Below, one piece after another: positions 52,731 to 62,800 of a stretch of DNA of 64,000 nucleotides. The notes under the pieces were generated by a model. It was not told the DNA's origin. It saw only the letters and a program-made list of their open reading frames with translations, and did no database searches. The stretch comes from CALBPI01 sp942491885 (GTDB lineage: Bacteria; Pseudomonadota; Gammaproteobacteria; Steroidobacterales; Woeseiaceae). The translations under genes and the position numbers were made by a program. The stretch's first letter is position 1. Every line of letters begins with the position of its first letter. Location of the stretch: positions 1,302,001 through 1,366,000 of the forward strand of contig CALOCQ010000002.1 in NCBI GenBank assembly GCA_942491885.1. The letters run 5' to 3'.

Positions 52731-53856
52731 GCCACAGAAGCTCGCAACTTATGCGGCACGCGCCGCCAGCTCGAAAGGTCGCCGTTTCGACGAGCCCGAT
52801 TCCCCGGGGCGCAGCCATTTCCAGCGCGATCGCGACCGCATCGTACACAGCAATGCGTTTCGCCGGTTGATGTATAAGACGCAGGTGTTTGTGAATCACG
52901 AGGGTGATCACTACCGAACGCGACTTACACACTCACTGGAAGTGGCGCAGATTGCACGCACGATCGCCTTATCGCTTGGCCTCAACGAAACGCTGACCGA
53001 GGCAATCTGTCTCGCGCACGATCTGGGCCACACGCCGTTCGGGCATGCCGGGCAGGATGCGCTCAACGACTGCATGCGTGACTACGGAGGCTTCGAGCAC
53101 AATTTACAATCACTGCGTATTGTCGATGAGTTGGAAGAGAAATATGCATCTTTCGATGGGCTCAACCTGACCTTCGAATCCCGCGAAGGCATCCTTAAGC
53201 ATTGTTCGAAGCGTAATGCCGCAACGCTTGGCGATCTTGGGCTGCGCTTTATCGAGCGCAGCGAACCCGGTCTGGAAGCCCAGCTCGCGGACCTGTCCGA
53301 CGCTATTGCCTATAACAACCATGATGTTGATGATGGCCTGCGCGCCGGGCTGCTGGATTTCGATGCGCTGAGAACGCAGTCGTTGTTTGATGCCCCGTAT
53401 CGCGAGGTGACACAGAAGTATCCGCGGCTCGCGCGCGACCGGCTGATTCATGAGGTCAAACGGCGCATGATATCCGCGGTCGCCGATGATCTGATTCAAA
53501 ACAGCCGTAAACGGATTGCGGCGGCAAATCCTGGCTCGATCGACGAAGTACGCGCGGCCGGCCATCGGCTGGTCGTATTCTCGGAGGATATCGCCGAAGC
53601 GCACGGCAGCCTCAAGCGCTTCCTGTACGCGAATATGTACCACCATCCCACCGTCACCGTGATGCAGGATCGCGCACGCAACATTGTGCGTACGTTGTTC
53701 GAGCGCTATTCAGCGAACCCGGAGCTTATTCCTGCGGCATTTGGCGACAGCAAAGCGCCCACCGATGAGCGCCAGCGGATGCGGGTGATCGCCGATTACA
53801 TCGCCGGAATGACCGACAGGTTCGCGATCACCAGTTGTAAGCAGCTCACCGACTGA
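52723..53856 (+). CDS. dgt: Deoxyguanosinetriphosphate triphosphohydrolase-like protein (Dgt type 2)
   Basis: HD-domain dNTP triphosphohydrolase of 377 residues. From the ATG at 52723, inside the end of aroB, it shows DRDRIVHSNAFRRLMYKTQVF, the HD metal site TRLTHSLEVAQ and AHDLGHTPFGHAGQ, and YNNHDVDDGLRAG. The family removes triphosphate from dNTPs, helping balance pools or resist phage. Placement after aroB is usual in gammaproteobacteria. Confidence 0.94.
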   Translation: MPEPQKLATYAARAASSKGRRFDEPDSPGRSHFQRDRDRIVHSNAFRRLMYKTQVFVNHEGDHYRTRLTHSLEVAQIARTIALSLGLNETLTEAICLAHDLGHTPFGHAGQDALNDCMRDYGGFEHNLQSLRIVDELEEKYASFDGLNLTFESREGILKHCSKRNAATLGDLGLRFIERSEPGLEAQLADLSDAIAYNNHDVDDGLRAGLLDFDALRTQSLFDAPYREVTQKYPRLARDRLIHEVKRRMISAVADDLIQNSRKRIAAANPGSIDEVRAAGHRLVVFSEDIAEAHGSLKRFLYANMYHHPTVTVMQDRARNIVRTLFERYSANPELIPAAFGDSKAPTDERQRMRVIADYIAGMTDRFAITSCKQLTD

Positions 53857-53936
53857 GCTTCCAACGACCCGATTTCTCCATTTTGCCGGCCCGGGTAGGC
53901 TAAAATAAGCGGCTGATTCACTGCCTGGGTGTTGCC

Positions 53937-54656
53937 GTGGCGCACAAGTCTATCGACGCAAAAGACCGCCTGATATTCGCACTTGATGTGCCGGATGCCG
54001 ATCAGGCGCGCGCGCTCGTCGAAGAGCTGGGCGACAGCGTCAGTTTTTACAAGATCGGGCTGGAACTCGCGATGCGCGAGGGCTATTTCGAGCTGCTCGA
54101 ATGGCTGATCGCGCGTGGTAAAAAGACCTTTATCGACGTCAAATTGTTTGATGTTCCTGCGACCGTTGCCGCAGCCGTTCGCAACCTCTCCGAGCGTGGT
54201 GCGACGTTCTGCACGGTGCACGGCAACCAATCGATTATGGAAGCCGCCGCCGCCGAGAAAGGCTCGCTGAAAATACTCGCGGTGACTGTGCTGACCAGCC
54301 TCGACCGCGGTGATCTCGATGACCTCGGGTTCCAGTGCGATGTCGGCGACCTCGTATTGTCACGCGCCAGGCGCGCCTTCGAAGCCGGCTGTGACGGTGT
54401 GATTTCGTCCGGCTTGGAAGTGCCCCGATTGCGCCAGCATGTCGACAACAAATTACTGGTAGTAACGCCAGGCATCCGACCGGTCGATAACCGCCCCGAG
54501 GATGACCAAAAACGCGTTGTCAGCGTCGAACAGGCATTTGCCAACGGCGCAGATCATATTGTCGTCGGCCGGCCGATTCGTAATGCGCCCGAGCCGCGCG
54601 CCGCCGCCGAGTCAATTGTCGACACCATTCGCCAACATTTTAACCAAAGCCAATAA
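53937..54656 (+). CDS. pyrF: Orotidine 5'-phosphate decarboxylase
   Basis: Last step of UMP synthesis. 239 residues starting with GTG at 53937. Landmarks: RLIFALDVPDADQAR, the catalytic DVKLFDVPATV (Lys and paired Asp), TVHGNQSIM, LAVTVLTSLD and VTPGIRP, VVGRPIRNA for the phosphate. It stands 80 bp after dgt and 12 bp before hemE; the three need not share function. Confidence 0.96.
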   Translation: MAHKSIDAKDRLIFALDVPDADQARALVEELGDSVSFYKIGLELAMREGYFELLEWLIARGKKTFIDVKLFDVPATVAAAVRNLSERGATFCTVHGNQSIMEAAAAEKGSLKILAVTVLTSLDRGDLDDLGFQCDVGDLVLSRARRAFEAGCDGVISSGLEVPRLRQHVDNKLLVVTPGIRPVDNRPEDDQKRVVSVEQAFANGADHIVVGRPIRNAPEPRAAAESIVDTIRQHFNQSQ

Positions 54657-54668
54657 GACGGGATTTTC

Positions 54669-55739
54669 ATGGCAGACCTCAAAAACGATATTTTTCTTCG
54701 CGCGCTGCTGCGCCAACCTGTTCCACGTACACCGATCTGGATGATGCGCCAGGCCGGGCGTTATTTGCCCGAGTATCGTGCAACGCGTGCCGAGGCAGGC
54801 GATTTCATGTCGCTGTGCAGCAATCCCGAGCTCGCATGCGAGGTCACGCTGCAACCGCTGCGGCGTTACAACTTTGATGCAGCAATCCTGTTCTCTGACA
54901 TCCTGACCATTCCCGATGCTATGGGGCTCGGCCTCTATTTCTCCGCCGGCGAAGGGCCAAAGTTCAAGAAGACGATCGACAGCGTGGCCGATGTGCGCAA
55001 TCTTGCCGTACCCGATGTCAGCGACTCTCTTGGTTACGTAATGGCTGCGGTATCGAAAATTCGCTCAGCACTTGATGGTTCGGTGCCGTTGATCGGTTTC
55101 TCCGGCAGTCCGTGGACCGTGGCGACCTACATGATCGAAGGTGGCAGCAGCAAGACCTTCAGCAAAGCCAAAGGGCTGCTTTATAGCGAACCGGAGGCCG
55201 CCGATGAATTGATGGCGAAGCTGGTGCGTATGACCACCGATTACCTGAATGCCCAGATTCACGCGGGCGCTCAGGCAATCATGATTTTTGACACCTGGGG
55301 TGCCGTGCTCGAGCCAACGCTCTACAACCGCTACTCGCTTGGCAGCATGCAAGCGATCGTCGATGGGCTCGACCGTCACTACGACGGTCGCCAGGTGCCG
55401 GTCGTGTTGTTCACGAAAGGTGCCGGCACGCGCCTGACCGCGATGGCCGATTCGGGCGCGGACGGTCTCGGCGTGGATTGGACCACCGATATGTCGGAGG
55501 CGCGACGACTGGTCGACGACAAGGTCGCGCTGCAGGGCAACATGGACCCGTCGTTGCTGTATGCGACCGATGAGGCGATCCGCGATGGCGTGCGGCGCGT
55601 GCTGGACAGTTACGGCGAAGGCCCCGGCCATGTGTTCAATCTCGGTCATGGTATCCACCCAGAGATTGACCCGGCAAAGGTCGGTGTCATGGTCGACACG
55701 GTACGCGAGTACAGTGGTCGGTTTCACGCTGACGGATAG
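54669..55739 (+). CDS. hemE: Uroporphyrinogen decarboxylase
   Basis: Converts uroporphyrinogen III to coproporphyrinogen III in haem synthesis. 356 residues, with the N-terminal signature PIWMMRQAGRYLPEYRATRA, the catalytic aspartate in FSDILTIPDAMGLGL, GFSGSPWTVATYMIEGG and FNLGHGIHPEIDP at the end. Ribosome-binding GACGGG lies upstream. Twelve bp after pyrF and 3 bp before the DUF445 gene, so probably one transcript. Confidence 0.97.
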   Translation: MADLKNDIFLRALLRQPVPRTPIWMMRQAGRYLPEYRATRAEAGDFMSLCSNPELACEVTLQPLRRYNFDAAILFSDILTIPDAMGLGLYFSAGEGPKFKKTIDSVADVRNLAVPDVSDSLGYVMAAVSKIRSALDGSVPLIGFSGSPWTVATYMIEGGSSKTFSKAKGLLYSEPEAADELMAKLVRMTTDYLNAQIHAGAQAIMIFDTWGAVLEPTLYNRYSLGSMQAIVDGLDRHYDGRQVPVVLFTKGAGTRLTAMADSGADGLGVDWTTDMSEARRLVDDKVALQGNMDPSLLYATDEAIRDGVRRVLDSYGEGPGHVFNLGHGIHPEIDPAKVGVMVDTVREYSGRFHADG

Positions 55740-55742
55740 CAT

Positions 55743-57008
55743 ATGAGCGAACTGCGGCTGCCAGGCGAAGACGACCAATTGCGTCGCCGCCGCCTGCGGC
55801 AAATGAAGTGGCTGGCGCACGCGCTGCTGCTATTCATGCTGGCGTTATATCTGGTAACCGGTTTTCTCGAGCCCCGTTATCCCTGGCTTGGCTATGTTCG
55901 CGCATTCGCCGAGGCCGGAACGGTGGGCGCGCTTGCGGATTGGTTCGCCGTGACGGCACTGTTTCGCGAGCCGCTTGGCTTGCCGATCCCGCACACCGCC
56001 ATCATCAAACGCCGCAAGGATGACATTGGCAATACGCTGGCCGATTTCGTTGCCACGCATTTCCTCAACCGGGATGCACTACTGCCGCGACTCGAGCGCA
56101 TTAATGTCGTTGGTGTCACGGCCGATTGGCTGTCGCGAGGCAATAACGCTGAACGCCTGACAGAAGATGTTGCGCGCATGTTCGGCCGTGTCGTCAAAAC
56201 CGGTGACAACTCCGCGTTGCGATCGCTGGTCAAAGACAATCTGCGTAGCACGCTCGAGCAGACCCGCGTAACGCCATTTCTGGGGCAACTGCTCGAGATG
56301 CTGGTCATCAATGACCCTCAGGACACGCTGCTTTCGGGGCTGGTCAGGCTCGCGCAGCAGCAATTTGATGATAACCGCAACAGCCTGCGCGACACCGTCG
56401 GTAGTCGCACGCCATGGTGGCTTCCGGGTTTCGTTGATGAGCGTATTTATCGCCAGCTGGTCAACGAAGTGGAAACGGTGTTGGCCGACGACGAGAATGA
56501 CGGCGAGAAGCGCGCGCGTGAACACCTGCGCCGCGTGTTGGGAGACGTCATCGACGCATTGAAGAATGACGAGTCGATGATAGAGCGTGGCGAAAAGCTC
56601 AAGCAGGAGTTGCTGGAGCATCCGAAGTTGCGCAGTTACCTGTCGACGGTCGTAAACGATATCAGCACTTATCTGAGCCGCGAGGCAAGCGATCCCGATT
56701 CGGCGTCCCGTCGACGTGTAACAGCGGCGCTTATCAGTATGAGTGACGGGTTGGCTAACGAGCCTCAATTGCGCGATGAGATAAACGCATCATTGCGCGA
56801 TGCCGCGATGTACGTGATCACTCGCTATCGCGATCAGATAACGCGCGTGATCTCTGAAACCGTCAGCGGCTGGGACGCCGACACCGCAGCCGATCTGATC
56901 GAGCTGCGCGTCGGGCGCGATCTTCAGTTTATCCGCATCAATGGCACGCTGGTCGGTGGACTCGCAGGACTCACGCTCTATACGCTGTGGCACGCCTTTG
57001 CGGTGTGA
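55743..57008 (+). CDS. DUF445 family membrane protein
   Basis: Inner-membrane protein of 421 residues and unknown function. An N-terminal helix (about 20-40) and a second hydrophobic region containing FAEAGTVGALADWFAVTALFREP (the DUF445 signature) are followed by a long helical cytoplasmic region, ending in a C-terminal membrane helix (TLVGGLAGLTLYTLWHAF). Its ATG is 3 bp after the hemE stop. The family is sometimes reported with virulence or cell-envelope phenotypes, but no mechanism is settled. Confidence 0.92.
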   Translation: MSELRLPGEDDQLRRRRLRQMKWLAHALLLFMLALYLVTGFLEPRYPWLGYVRAFAEAGTVGALADWFAVTALFREPLGLPIPHTAIIKRRKDDIGNTLADFVATHFLNRDALLPRLERINVVGVTADWLSRGNNAERLTEDVARMFGRVVKTGDNSALRSLVKDNLRSTLEQTRVTPFLGQLLEMLVINDPQDTLLSGLVRLAQQQFDDNRNSLRDTVGSRTPWWLPGFVDERIYRQLVNEVETVLADDENDGEKRAREHLRRVLGDVIDALKNDESMIERGEKLKQELLEHPKLRSYLSTVVNDISTYLSREASDPDSASRRRVTAALISMSDGLANEPQLRDEINASLRDAAMYVITRYRDQITRVISETVSGWDADTAADLIELRVGRDLQFIRINGTLVGGLAGLTLYTLWHAFAV

Positions 57009-57097
57009 GCCGACATAGCAAGCCAGGTTGTGGCCGACGCGGCGCGGTTTGTCGCTGCACGGCAGAGCGCTCGGCCCTGCCATGCAGCACGCGTCGC

Positions 57098-58765
57098 TCA
57101 ACCCTTATCGCGTAATTCCCGGCGGAGAATTTTGCCAACGTTGGTCTTGGGCAGCTCCTCCTCGCGGAAAATAATCTCTTTCGGGATCTTGTAACCGGTC
57201 AGGTGTTCGCGGCAATGCTTGATAATCGTCTCTTTTGTCAGGCTGTCATCGCTGCGCACAACGAACAGCCGGACAATTTCACCGGATTTCTCGTCCGCTT
57301 TGCCGACGGCGGCACACTCGACGACGCCCGGAATCTGCGCCACGACATCTTCGATTTCGTTCGGATAGACATTAAAGCCTGACACGATAATCATGTCTTT
57401 CTTGCGGTCCTCGATAAATACGAATCCGCGTTCGTCCATTCGACCAATGTCACCGGTGCGCAGCCAGTCGCCCAGCATTACTTTCTCGGTTTCTTCAGGG
57501 CGCTGCCAGTAACCCTTCATGACCTGTGGTCCACGAATACAGATTTCCCCAGCCTGTCCAATCGGCATTTCGTTGCCATCATCGTCAAAAATTGCCACAT
57601 CGGTCGAGGAGATCGGCAAACCGATGGAGCCGGTAAACTCCGGATTGTCGACGAACGGGTTGATGACAGCGGCGGGTGATGTTTCGGTCAAACCGTAGGC
57701 CTGTATCAACGGCGCGCCGGTCGCCTGCTGCCATTTTTCAGCGACCGCGCGTTGCACGGCCATACCGCCACCAATGGTGATAACAAGCTTGCTGAAGTCC
57801 AGCTCGTGAAACGACGGTGTCGCGAGCAGACTGTTGAATAGTGTGTTGACACCGGTGAAGTAACTGAACGGATATTTCGAAATATCCTTGACGAAGTTTT
57901 CCGTGTCACGCGGATTGGTGATGAGGATATTCAGCCCGCCCTGCTGCAACAAACTGAAGCAGTTACCTTCCAATGAGAAGATATGATAGAGCGGCAGCGC
58001 GCAAACACCGATGACCGGACTCTCGTCAAGCCGGTCACCCAGCCAGGCGTTTGATTGCTGCACATTAAACACAAGATTGCCGTTACTCAGCATTGCGCCT
58101 TTTGCCACACCGGTGGTGCCACCTGTGTATTGCAGGAATGCAAGATCGTCGAGCCCGATGTCACGACGCTCCAGCGGGCTTTTTGTGCCTGCCGCCAGGG
58201 CGTCGCGGAAGCGCGTCGTATTCGGCAAAGAGAACGGTGGAACCATTTTCTTGACGCGCTTGATGACGAAGTTGGTGAGTATGCGCTTGAAACCGGGCAA
58301 CATGTCGCCGACCTCGGTTGTGATGACATGTTGCAGGTCTGTCTTGTCGATGACCGCGCTCAATGTGGTCGCGAAGTTTTCCAGAATGACGATCGCTTTC
58401 GCGCCGGAGTCTTTCATCTGGTGCTCAAGCTCGCGCTTGGTATAGAGCGGGTTAACATTTACGGCTACGAGCCCGGCGCGCAAGACGCCGAACAACGCGA
58501 TCGGATATTGCAGTATGTTGGGCATCATCAACGCGACGCGCTCGCCTTTGGCGAGGCCGAGTGTGTGTTGCAGATAGGATGCGAACTGACCGGACAGACG
58601 GTCTATATCGGCGAAGCTAAGCTCGACACCCATATTGACGTAGGCAGGCTTGTCGGCGTACTTCTTACAGTTATCTTCAATCAGATCGCGCAGCGAATCA
58701 TAGCCCGCGTTGTCGATGTGCTCCGGTACGCCGTCCACATATGACGACAGCCAAATCTTATCCAT
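57098..58765 (-). CDS. fadD: Long-chain acyl-CoA synthetase FadD
   Basis: ANL-superfamily ligase activating fatty acids to acyl-CoA at the inner membrane. The ATG at 58765 gives 555 residues (MDKIWLSSYVDGVPEHIDNA), like E. coli FadD. AMP-binding motifs are clear: LQYTGGTTGVAKGAML, AYGLTETSPAAV, WLRTGDIGRMDERGFVFIEDRKKD and the C-terminal catalytic lysine in PKTNVGKILRREL. It is 16 bp downstream of tesA on the same strand, pairing thioesterase and ligase. Confidence 0.96.
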   Translation of the reverse strand: MDKIWLSSYVDGVPEHIDNAGYDSLRDLIEDNCKKYADKPAYVNMGVELSFADIDRLSGQFASYLQHTLGLAKGERVALMMPNILQYPIALFGVLRAGLVAVNVNPLYTKRELEHQMKDSGAKAIVILENFATTLSAVIDKTDLQHVITTEVGDMLPGFKRILTNFVIKRVKKMVPPFSLPNTTRFRDALAAGTKSPLERRDIGLDDLAFLQYTGGTTGVAKGAMLSNGNLVFNVQQSNAWLGDRLDESPVIGVCALPLYHIFSLEGNCFSLLQQGGLNILITNPRDTENFVKDISKYPFSYFTGVNTLFNSLLATPSFHELDFSKLVITIGGGMAVQRAVAEKWQQATGAPLIQAYGLTETSPAAVINPFVDNPEFTGSIGLPISSTDVAIFDDDGNEMPIGQAGEICIRGPQVMKGYWQRPEETEKVMLGDWLRTGDIGRMDERGFVFIEDRKKDMIIVSGFNVYPNEIEDVVAQIPGVVECAAVGKADEKSGEIVRLFVVRSDDSLTKETIIKHCREHLTGYKIPKEIIFREEELPKTNVGKILRRELRDKG

Positions 58766-58781
58766 AGCCTTAAACCCCCAT

Positions 58782-59525
58782 CTATTGTTCGGTCTCGAGT
58801 GCGGCAACCACCAGTGGTTCCAGGGCGGGCCAGACACGTTCGAGCATCAACGGTTGCGCTTTTTCGTTTGGGTGAATGCCATCGCTCTGCATCAGTGTCG
58901 GGTCGAGCGCGACATCTTCGAGAAAAAACGGAACCAGTGGAACATTATAACGCTTTGAGAGCTCAACAAACTGATTCTCAAAACGCTCGGTGTAGCGTTG
59001 GCCGTAATTCGGCGGAATCATCATGCCGAGCAACAGAACCTGTGCGCCTCCGGCCTGACTCTGCGTGATCATCTGCTCGAGGTTGCCGCGCATTTCCTCG
59101 AGCGGAAACCCGCGTAGTCCGTCGTTGCCGCCGAGCTCGATAACAACGGCAACCGGATTATGTCGACTCAGGGCTGCCGGCAAACGGGCAATACCGCCGC
59201 GCGTCGTATCCCCGCTGATGCTCGCGTTGATCACGCGAATACCATACCCTTCGTTTTGCAAACGCTGCTGTAGCAAAGAAACCCACGCGTCGTCGGTCGA
59301 ACCGAGGCCATAACCGGCGCTCAGGCTGTCGCCGACAACCATCAGCACAGGCGCATCCGTCGTGGCGGGCTCGGCCTGCGCCTGCGCCGCAATATTGTTG
59401 GCAATGGGCACGGTTGCCGCATCTGCGCTGCCTGGTGGTGCGAATGCATACCTGGAGAATGCAAGCGCGCCGAGCAACAGCATTGCAACGGCGATGATAG
59501 CGATGATCGGGTTTTTCGAATTCAT
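58782..59525 (-). CDS. tesA: TesA-like multifunctional acyl-CoA thioesterase I/lysophospholipase (SGNH hydrolase)
   Basis: Periplasmic SGNH-fold esterase, 247 residues. N-terminal membrane/signal helix (about 7-28) is followed by an Ala-rich linker longer than in E. coli TesA, so it may remain membrane-anchored. Block I VVGDSLSAGYG has Ser67; INASISGDTTRGG gives the oxyanion Gly; ELGGNDGLRG gives Asn; SDGIHPNEKA gives the catalytic Asp and His. Divergent from the ybbA-like ABC gene, as in E. coli, with 23 bp between starts. Confidence 0.93.
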   Translation of the reverse strand: MNSKNPIIAIIAVAMLLLGALAFSRYAFAPPGSADAATVPIANNIAAQAQAEPATTDAPVLMVVGDSLSAGYGLGSTDDAWVSLLQQRLQNEGYGIRVINASISGDTTRGGIARLPAALSRHNPVAVVIELGGNDGLRGFPLEEMRGNLEQMITQSQAGGAQVLLLGMMIPPNYGQRYTERFENQFVELSKRYNVPLVPFFLEDVALDPTLMQSDGIHPNEKAQPLMLERVWPALEPLVVAALETEQ

Positions 59526-59548
59526 GTTGATAGAAATCAGGGTAAGTA

Positions 59549-60277
59549 ATGAGTGAGTTAAGCCAATCCACTAGTGTAGCGCAGGCTAGCGATACTGCAG
59601 AGGCTGTGTTGAGTGCCAGCCACCTGACCAAGACGGTAACGAGTGCTGATGGCGATTTGACCATTCTTGAAGATGTGAGTTTCAGTGCCGAACGCGGCGA
59701 GACGATGGCAATTGTCGGCCCGTCCGGAGCGGGCAAGTCGACGCTGCTGGCGTTGCTGGCGGGTCTCGACACGCCGACCTCGGGTTCAGTGACGCTCGAC
59801 GGCGTCAGTCTTGACGGTCTGGACGAAGACGGGCGTGCCGGTGTGCGTGCCGGTCGCGTTGGTTTTGTGTTTCAGTCATTTCACCTTATTCCGGCGTTGA
59901 CGGCACTCGAGAATGTGATGATGCCGCTCGAGCTGTCCGGCGAGCGCCGCGCGCGCGGCGCTGCCGAGGCGATTCTCAAAGATGTGGGGCTTGGCGCGAG
60001 ACTACGCCATTACCCGGCTCAGCTGTCCGGTGGCGAAAAGCAACGCGTGGCGATTGCCCGTGCTTTCGCCGCCCGTCCGGCCGTCTTGTTTGCCGATGAG
60101 CCCACCGGAAACCTTGACCGTAATACCGGCGACCGCATCGAGACTTTGTTGTTTGACCTGAACCGCGAACATAATGCCACGCTGGTGCTGGTCACGCACG
60201 ACGAGGCGCTGGCGGCTCGCTGCCAACGCCGACTGGCGATTGATGGTGGCCGGCTGGTCTCGGATAGTCGCGGCTGA
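59549..60277 (+). CDS. ybbA: ABC transporter ATP-binding protein (YbbA/LolD-like)
   Basis: Nucleotide-binding subunit of a MacB/LolCDE-type mechanotransmitter ABC system, 242 residues. Walker A is GPSGAGKSTLLALLAGLD (about 59-76), the Q-loop region VFQSFHLIPALTALENV, signature LSGGEKQRVAIARA and Walker B VLFADEPTGNLD. Its stop overlaps the permease start (TGATG). In E. coli ybbA-ybbP is divergent from tesA exactly as here; the exported substrate is uncertain. Confidence 0.94.
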   Translation: MSELSQSTSVAQASDTAEAVLSASHLTKTVTSADGDLTILEDVSFSAERGETMAIVGPSGAGKSTLLALLAGLDTPTSGSVTLDGVSLDGLDEDGRAGVRAGRVGFVFQSFHLIPALTALENVMMPLELSGERRARGAAEAILKDVGLGARLRHYPAQLSGGEKQRVAIARAFAARPAVLFADEPTGNLDRNTGDRIETLLFDLNREHNATLVLVTHDEALAARCQRRLAIDGGRLVSDSRG

Positions 60278-62769
60278 TGGGCGGCGTTCGCTTCGCGCTT
60301 AATGGGTTGTGGCGGGAGCTTCGTTCCGGCGAGCTGCTGGTGTTGTGTATCGCATTGGTCGTCGCAGTCGGGTCTATCACCGCGATCAGCTTCCTGACCG
60401 ACCGGATTGGTCGTGCTGTTGATCGACAGGCGTCTGAAGTGCTCGCCGCCGATCTGCGTCTGACCTCTGGTCGCCCACTTGCGGTTGAGCGCCTGGACGT
60501 TGCCCGAAGCGCGGATCTGCAGGCAGCCGAGGCGATGAATTTTCCGAGTGTCGTGTTCGCGGATGATGTGCGGGCTCTGGTTAATCTGAAGGCGGTCTCC
60601 GCGGGTTATCCGCTGCGCGGTCAGCTGCGTACGGCGAGCGCGCTGTTCGAGCCGGCACTTGTCGGTGAAAGTATTCCCGAGGTCGGTGAGGCATTCGCCG
60701 ATACCGCGTTGCTGGCGCGACTAGGCATTGATGCCGGTGCGACGATTGAAGTCGGCAAGCTGACCCTCAAGGTGTCCCGCGTGCTGGTCTACCGCCCCGA
60801 TCAGTCGCCGGGGTTCAGCGGTTTGGCGCCGACGTTGTTGATCAATATTGCAGATGTTGAGCGCAGCGGCTTGATTGTTGCCGGTAGCCGCGTCAGCTAC
60901 AGCCAGTTGTTTGCGGGCAGCCCGGATAGCATTGATCGCTTTGCGAAGTCAGTGCGCGAGCAAAAACCCGAGGGCGTACGTATCGAAGATCGTGCCGCGG
61001 CCGGTACGCAATTGGCTTCGGCGATAGACAGGGCCGGGCGCTTTCTGTCGCTGGCCTCACTTGTCAGCCTGATCCTTGCCGCGGTCGCCGTTGCGATGGC
61101 GGCCCGCCGCTACGCCGAGCGTCGCCTCGACACGGCGGCGTTGATGAAGACGTTTGGTGCCAGTCAGCGATTCATCCTGCAGGTTGGCCTGGTGCACTTG
61201 TTGGCGGTCGGCCTGGCGGCCAGCGCCTTGGGAACGTTAATCGGCTTTGCGGCGGAGCGCGCTTTGTCGTCTGTGCTCGCCGGCTGGCTGCGCGGTGAGC
61301 TGCCAGCGCCTGGTTGGGAGCCGGCGATGCCAGGCGTTATTACCGCTCTGGTCTTGCTTGCCGGTTTCGCGTTGCCGTCTTTGTTGCGGCTCGGTGACAC
61401 ACCGCCACTGCGCGTGCTGCGCCACGACATCGCGCCCCCACCGCCAGGTATCTGGCTGACCTATGGCGCGGCTTTCGGTGCACTTGCGTTGATGGTGTGG
61501 TGGTCGGTGCGCGACGCGAAACTGCTGGTGGTCATCATCGGCGGCACGGTCATAACAGGGACCGTTTTGTTTTTCTCCGGTCGCTTGCTGGTGTCGACGC
61601 TGGGTCGTCTACGCGGCAGTGTTGGTGTGTCGTGGCGCTACGGTTTGGCGAACGTCGCGCGGCGCGGCGGCGACAGCGCAATTCAGGTTGTCGCCTTCGG
61701 CCTCGGCCTGATGGTCCTGTTATTGTTGACGCTGGTGCGTAACGACCTGCTATCCGGCTGGCGCGCTACTATTGATGAGAATGCGCCCAACCAGTTTTTG
61801 ATCAACATCCAGCCGGATGAGCGGGACGGTATTGCGGAAATTTTCCGCCAGGCGGGCTGGTCGGAGATCGATTTCATGCCGCTGGTGCGTGGCCGCATCA
61901 CAGAGGTTAGCGGCGTCGATGCAGAGACCTGGCGCGCCAATGGCAACGGCGAGCGCCGCGGTCGTATGGGGCGTGAGATTAACCTTTCATGGTCGGCGCG
62001 GCTTGACCCGAGTAATGAGGTCGTTGCCGGTGAGTTTTGGGCACCTGACTATTCCGGCCCGCCGCAAGTCTCTGTCGACCGCGAAGTGGCCGAAGAAATG
62101 GGCGTGACACTTGGCGACACGCTGACGTTCGATTTCGCCGGAGAGCCGCTGACGGCTACTATCACCAGCCTGCGTGAGATCAAGTGGGATTCGTTCAAGC
62201 CGAACTTCTTCATGGTGCTGAGCCCTACCGGCATGGCGGCGTTCCCGCAGACCTTTATCACGTCGTTGTATGTGCCGGAGGAGAAGAGCGGTGTGTTGCT
62301 GACGATGGTGCGCGCGCACCCGAGTGTCTCGGTCATCGATATCGAGGCGGCGATTACCCAGATTCGCGGCATCATCGACAAGGCATCGCTTGCGGTACAG
62401 TACGTCTTCCTGTTCACGCTGGCCGCAGGGTTAGTGGTCTTGTTTGCGGCGATTCAATCGACGCTGGATGAGCGTCGTTACGAAAGCGCGTTATTGCGTA
62501 CGTTCGGCGCAACCCGGCGCACTATTCTGGCGGGGATCATGGCGGAGTTTTCTGCGCTCGGCCTGCTGGCAGGTGCGTGTGCGTCGATCGGTGCTGCGGT
62601 GATCGGCAGCATTGCCGCACGCGAGTTATTCCAGCTTGAGATTTCACTCAACCCGATGTTATGGCTGGCCGGTATTCTCGGCGGTTTGCTGATGGTCGGT
62701 ATCAGCGGCACGCTGGCTGCCAAGTCAGCGGCGGATACGCCTCCGGTGCGAACGTTGCGGCGTATGTAA
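60277..62769 (+). CDS. ybbP: ABC transporter permease (YbbP-like, two FtsX domains)
   Basis: Large inner-membrane permease, 830 residues, partner of the preceding ATPase. Ten predicted helices: one near the N-terminus (about 17-40), groups around 255-420 (first FtsX domain, SLASLVSLILAAVAVAMAARR and KTFGASQRFILQVGLVHL) and 460-500, and a second FtsX group at about 710-820 (FLFTLAAGLVVLFAAIQSTL, RTFGATRRTILAGIMAEF). Large periplasmic domains separate them. Length and layout equal YbbP; a role in lipid or lipoprotein-like extrusion is only inferred. Confidence 0.94.
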   Translation: MGGVRFALNGLWRELRSGELLVLCIALVVAVGSITAISFLTDRIGRAVDRQASEVLAADLRLTSGRPLAVERLDVARSADLQAAEAMNFPSVVFADDVRALVNLKAVSAGYPLRGQLRTASALFEPALVGESIPEVGEAFADTALLARLGIDAGATIEVGKLTLKVSRVLVYRPDQSPGFSGLAPTLLINIADVERSGLIVAGSRVSYSQLFAGSPDSIDRFAKSVREQKPEGVRIEDRAAAGTQLASAIDRAGRFLSLASLVSLILAAVAVAMAARRYAERRLDTAALMKTFGASQRFILQVGLVHLLAVGLAASALGTLIGFAAERALSSVLAGWLRGELPAPGWEPAMPGVITALVLLAGFALPSLLRLGDTPPLRVLRHDIAPPPPGIWLTYGAAFGALALMVWWSVRDAKLLVVIIGGTVITGTVLFFSGRLLVSTLGRLRGSVGVSWRYGLANVARRGGDSAIQVVAFGLGLMVLLLLTLVRNDLLSGWRATIDENAPNQFLINIQPDERDGIAEIFRQAGWSEIDFMPLVRGRITEVSGVDAETWRANGNGERRGRMGREINLSWSARLDPSNEVVAGEFWAPDYSGPPQVSVDREVAEEMGVTLGDTLTFDFAGEPLTATITSLREIKWDSFKPNFFMVLSPTGMAAFPQTFITSLYVPEEKSGVLLTMVRAHPSVSVIDIEAAITQIRGIIDKASLAVQYVFLFTLAAGLVVLFAAIQSTLDERRYESALLRTFGATRRTILAGIMAEFSALGLLAGACASIGAAVIGSIAARELFQLEISLNPMLWLAGILGGLLMVGISGTLAAKSAADTPPVRTLRRM

Positions 62770-62800
62770 ACCTGCGCTCAGGTTTGCGCGAAGTCTCGCG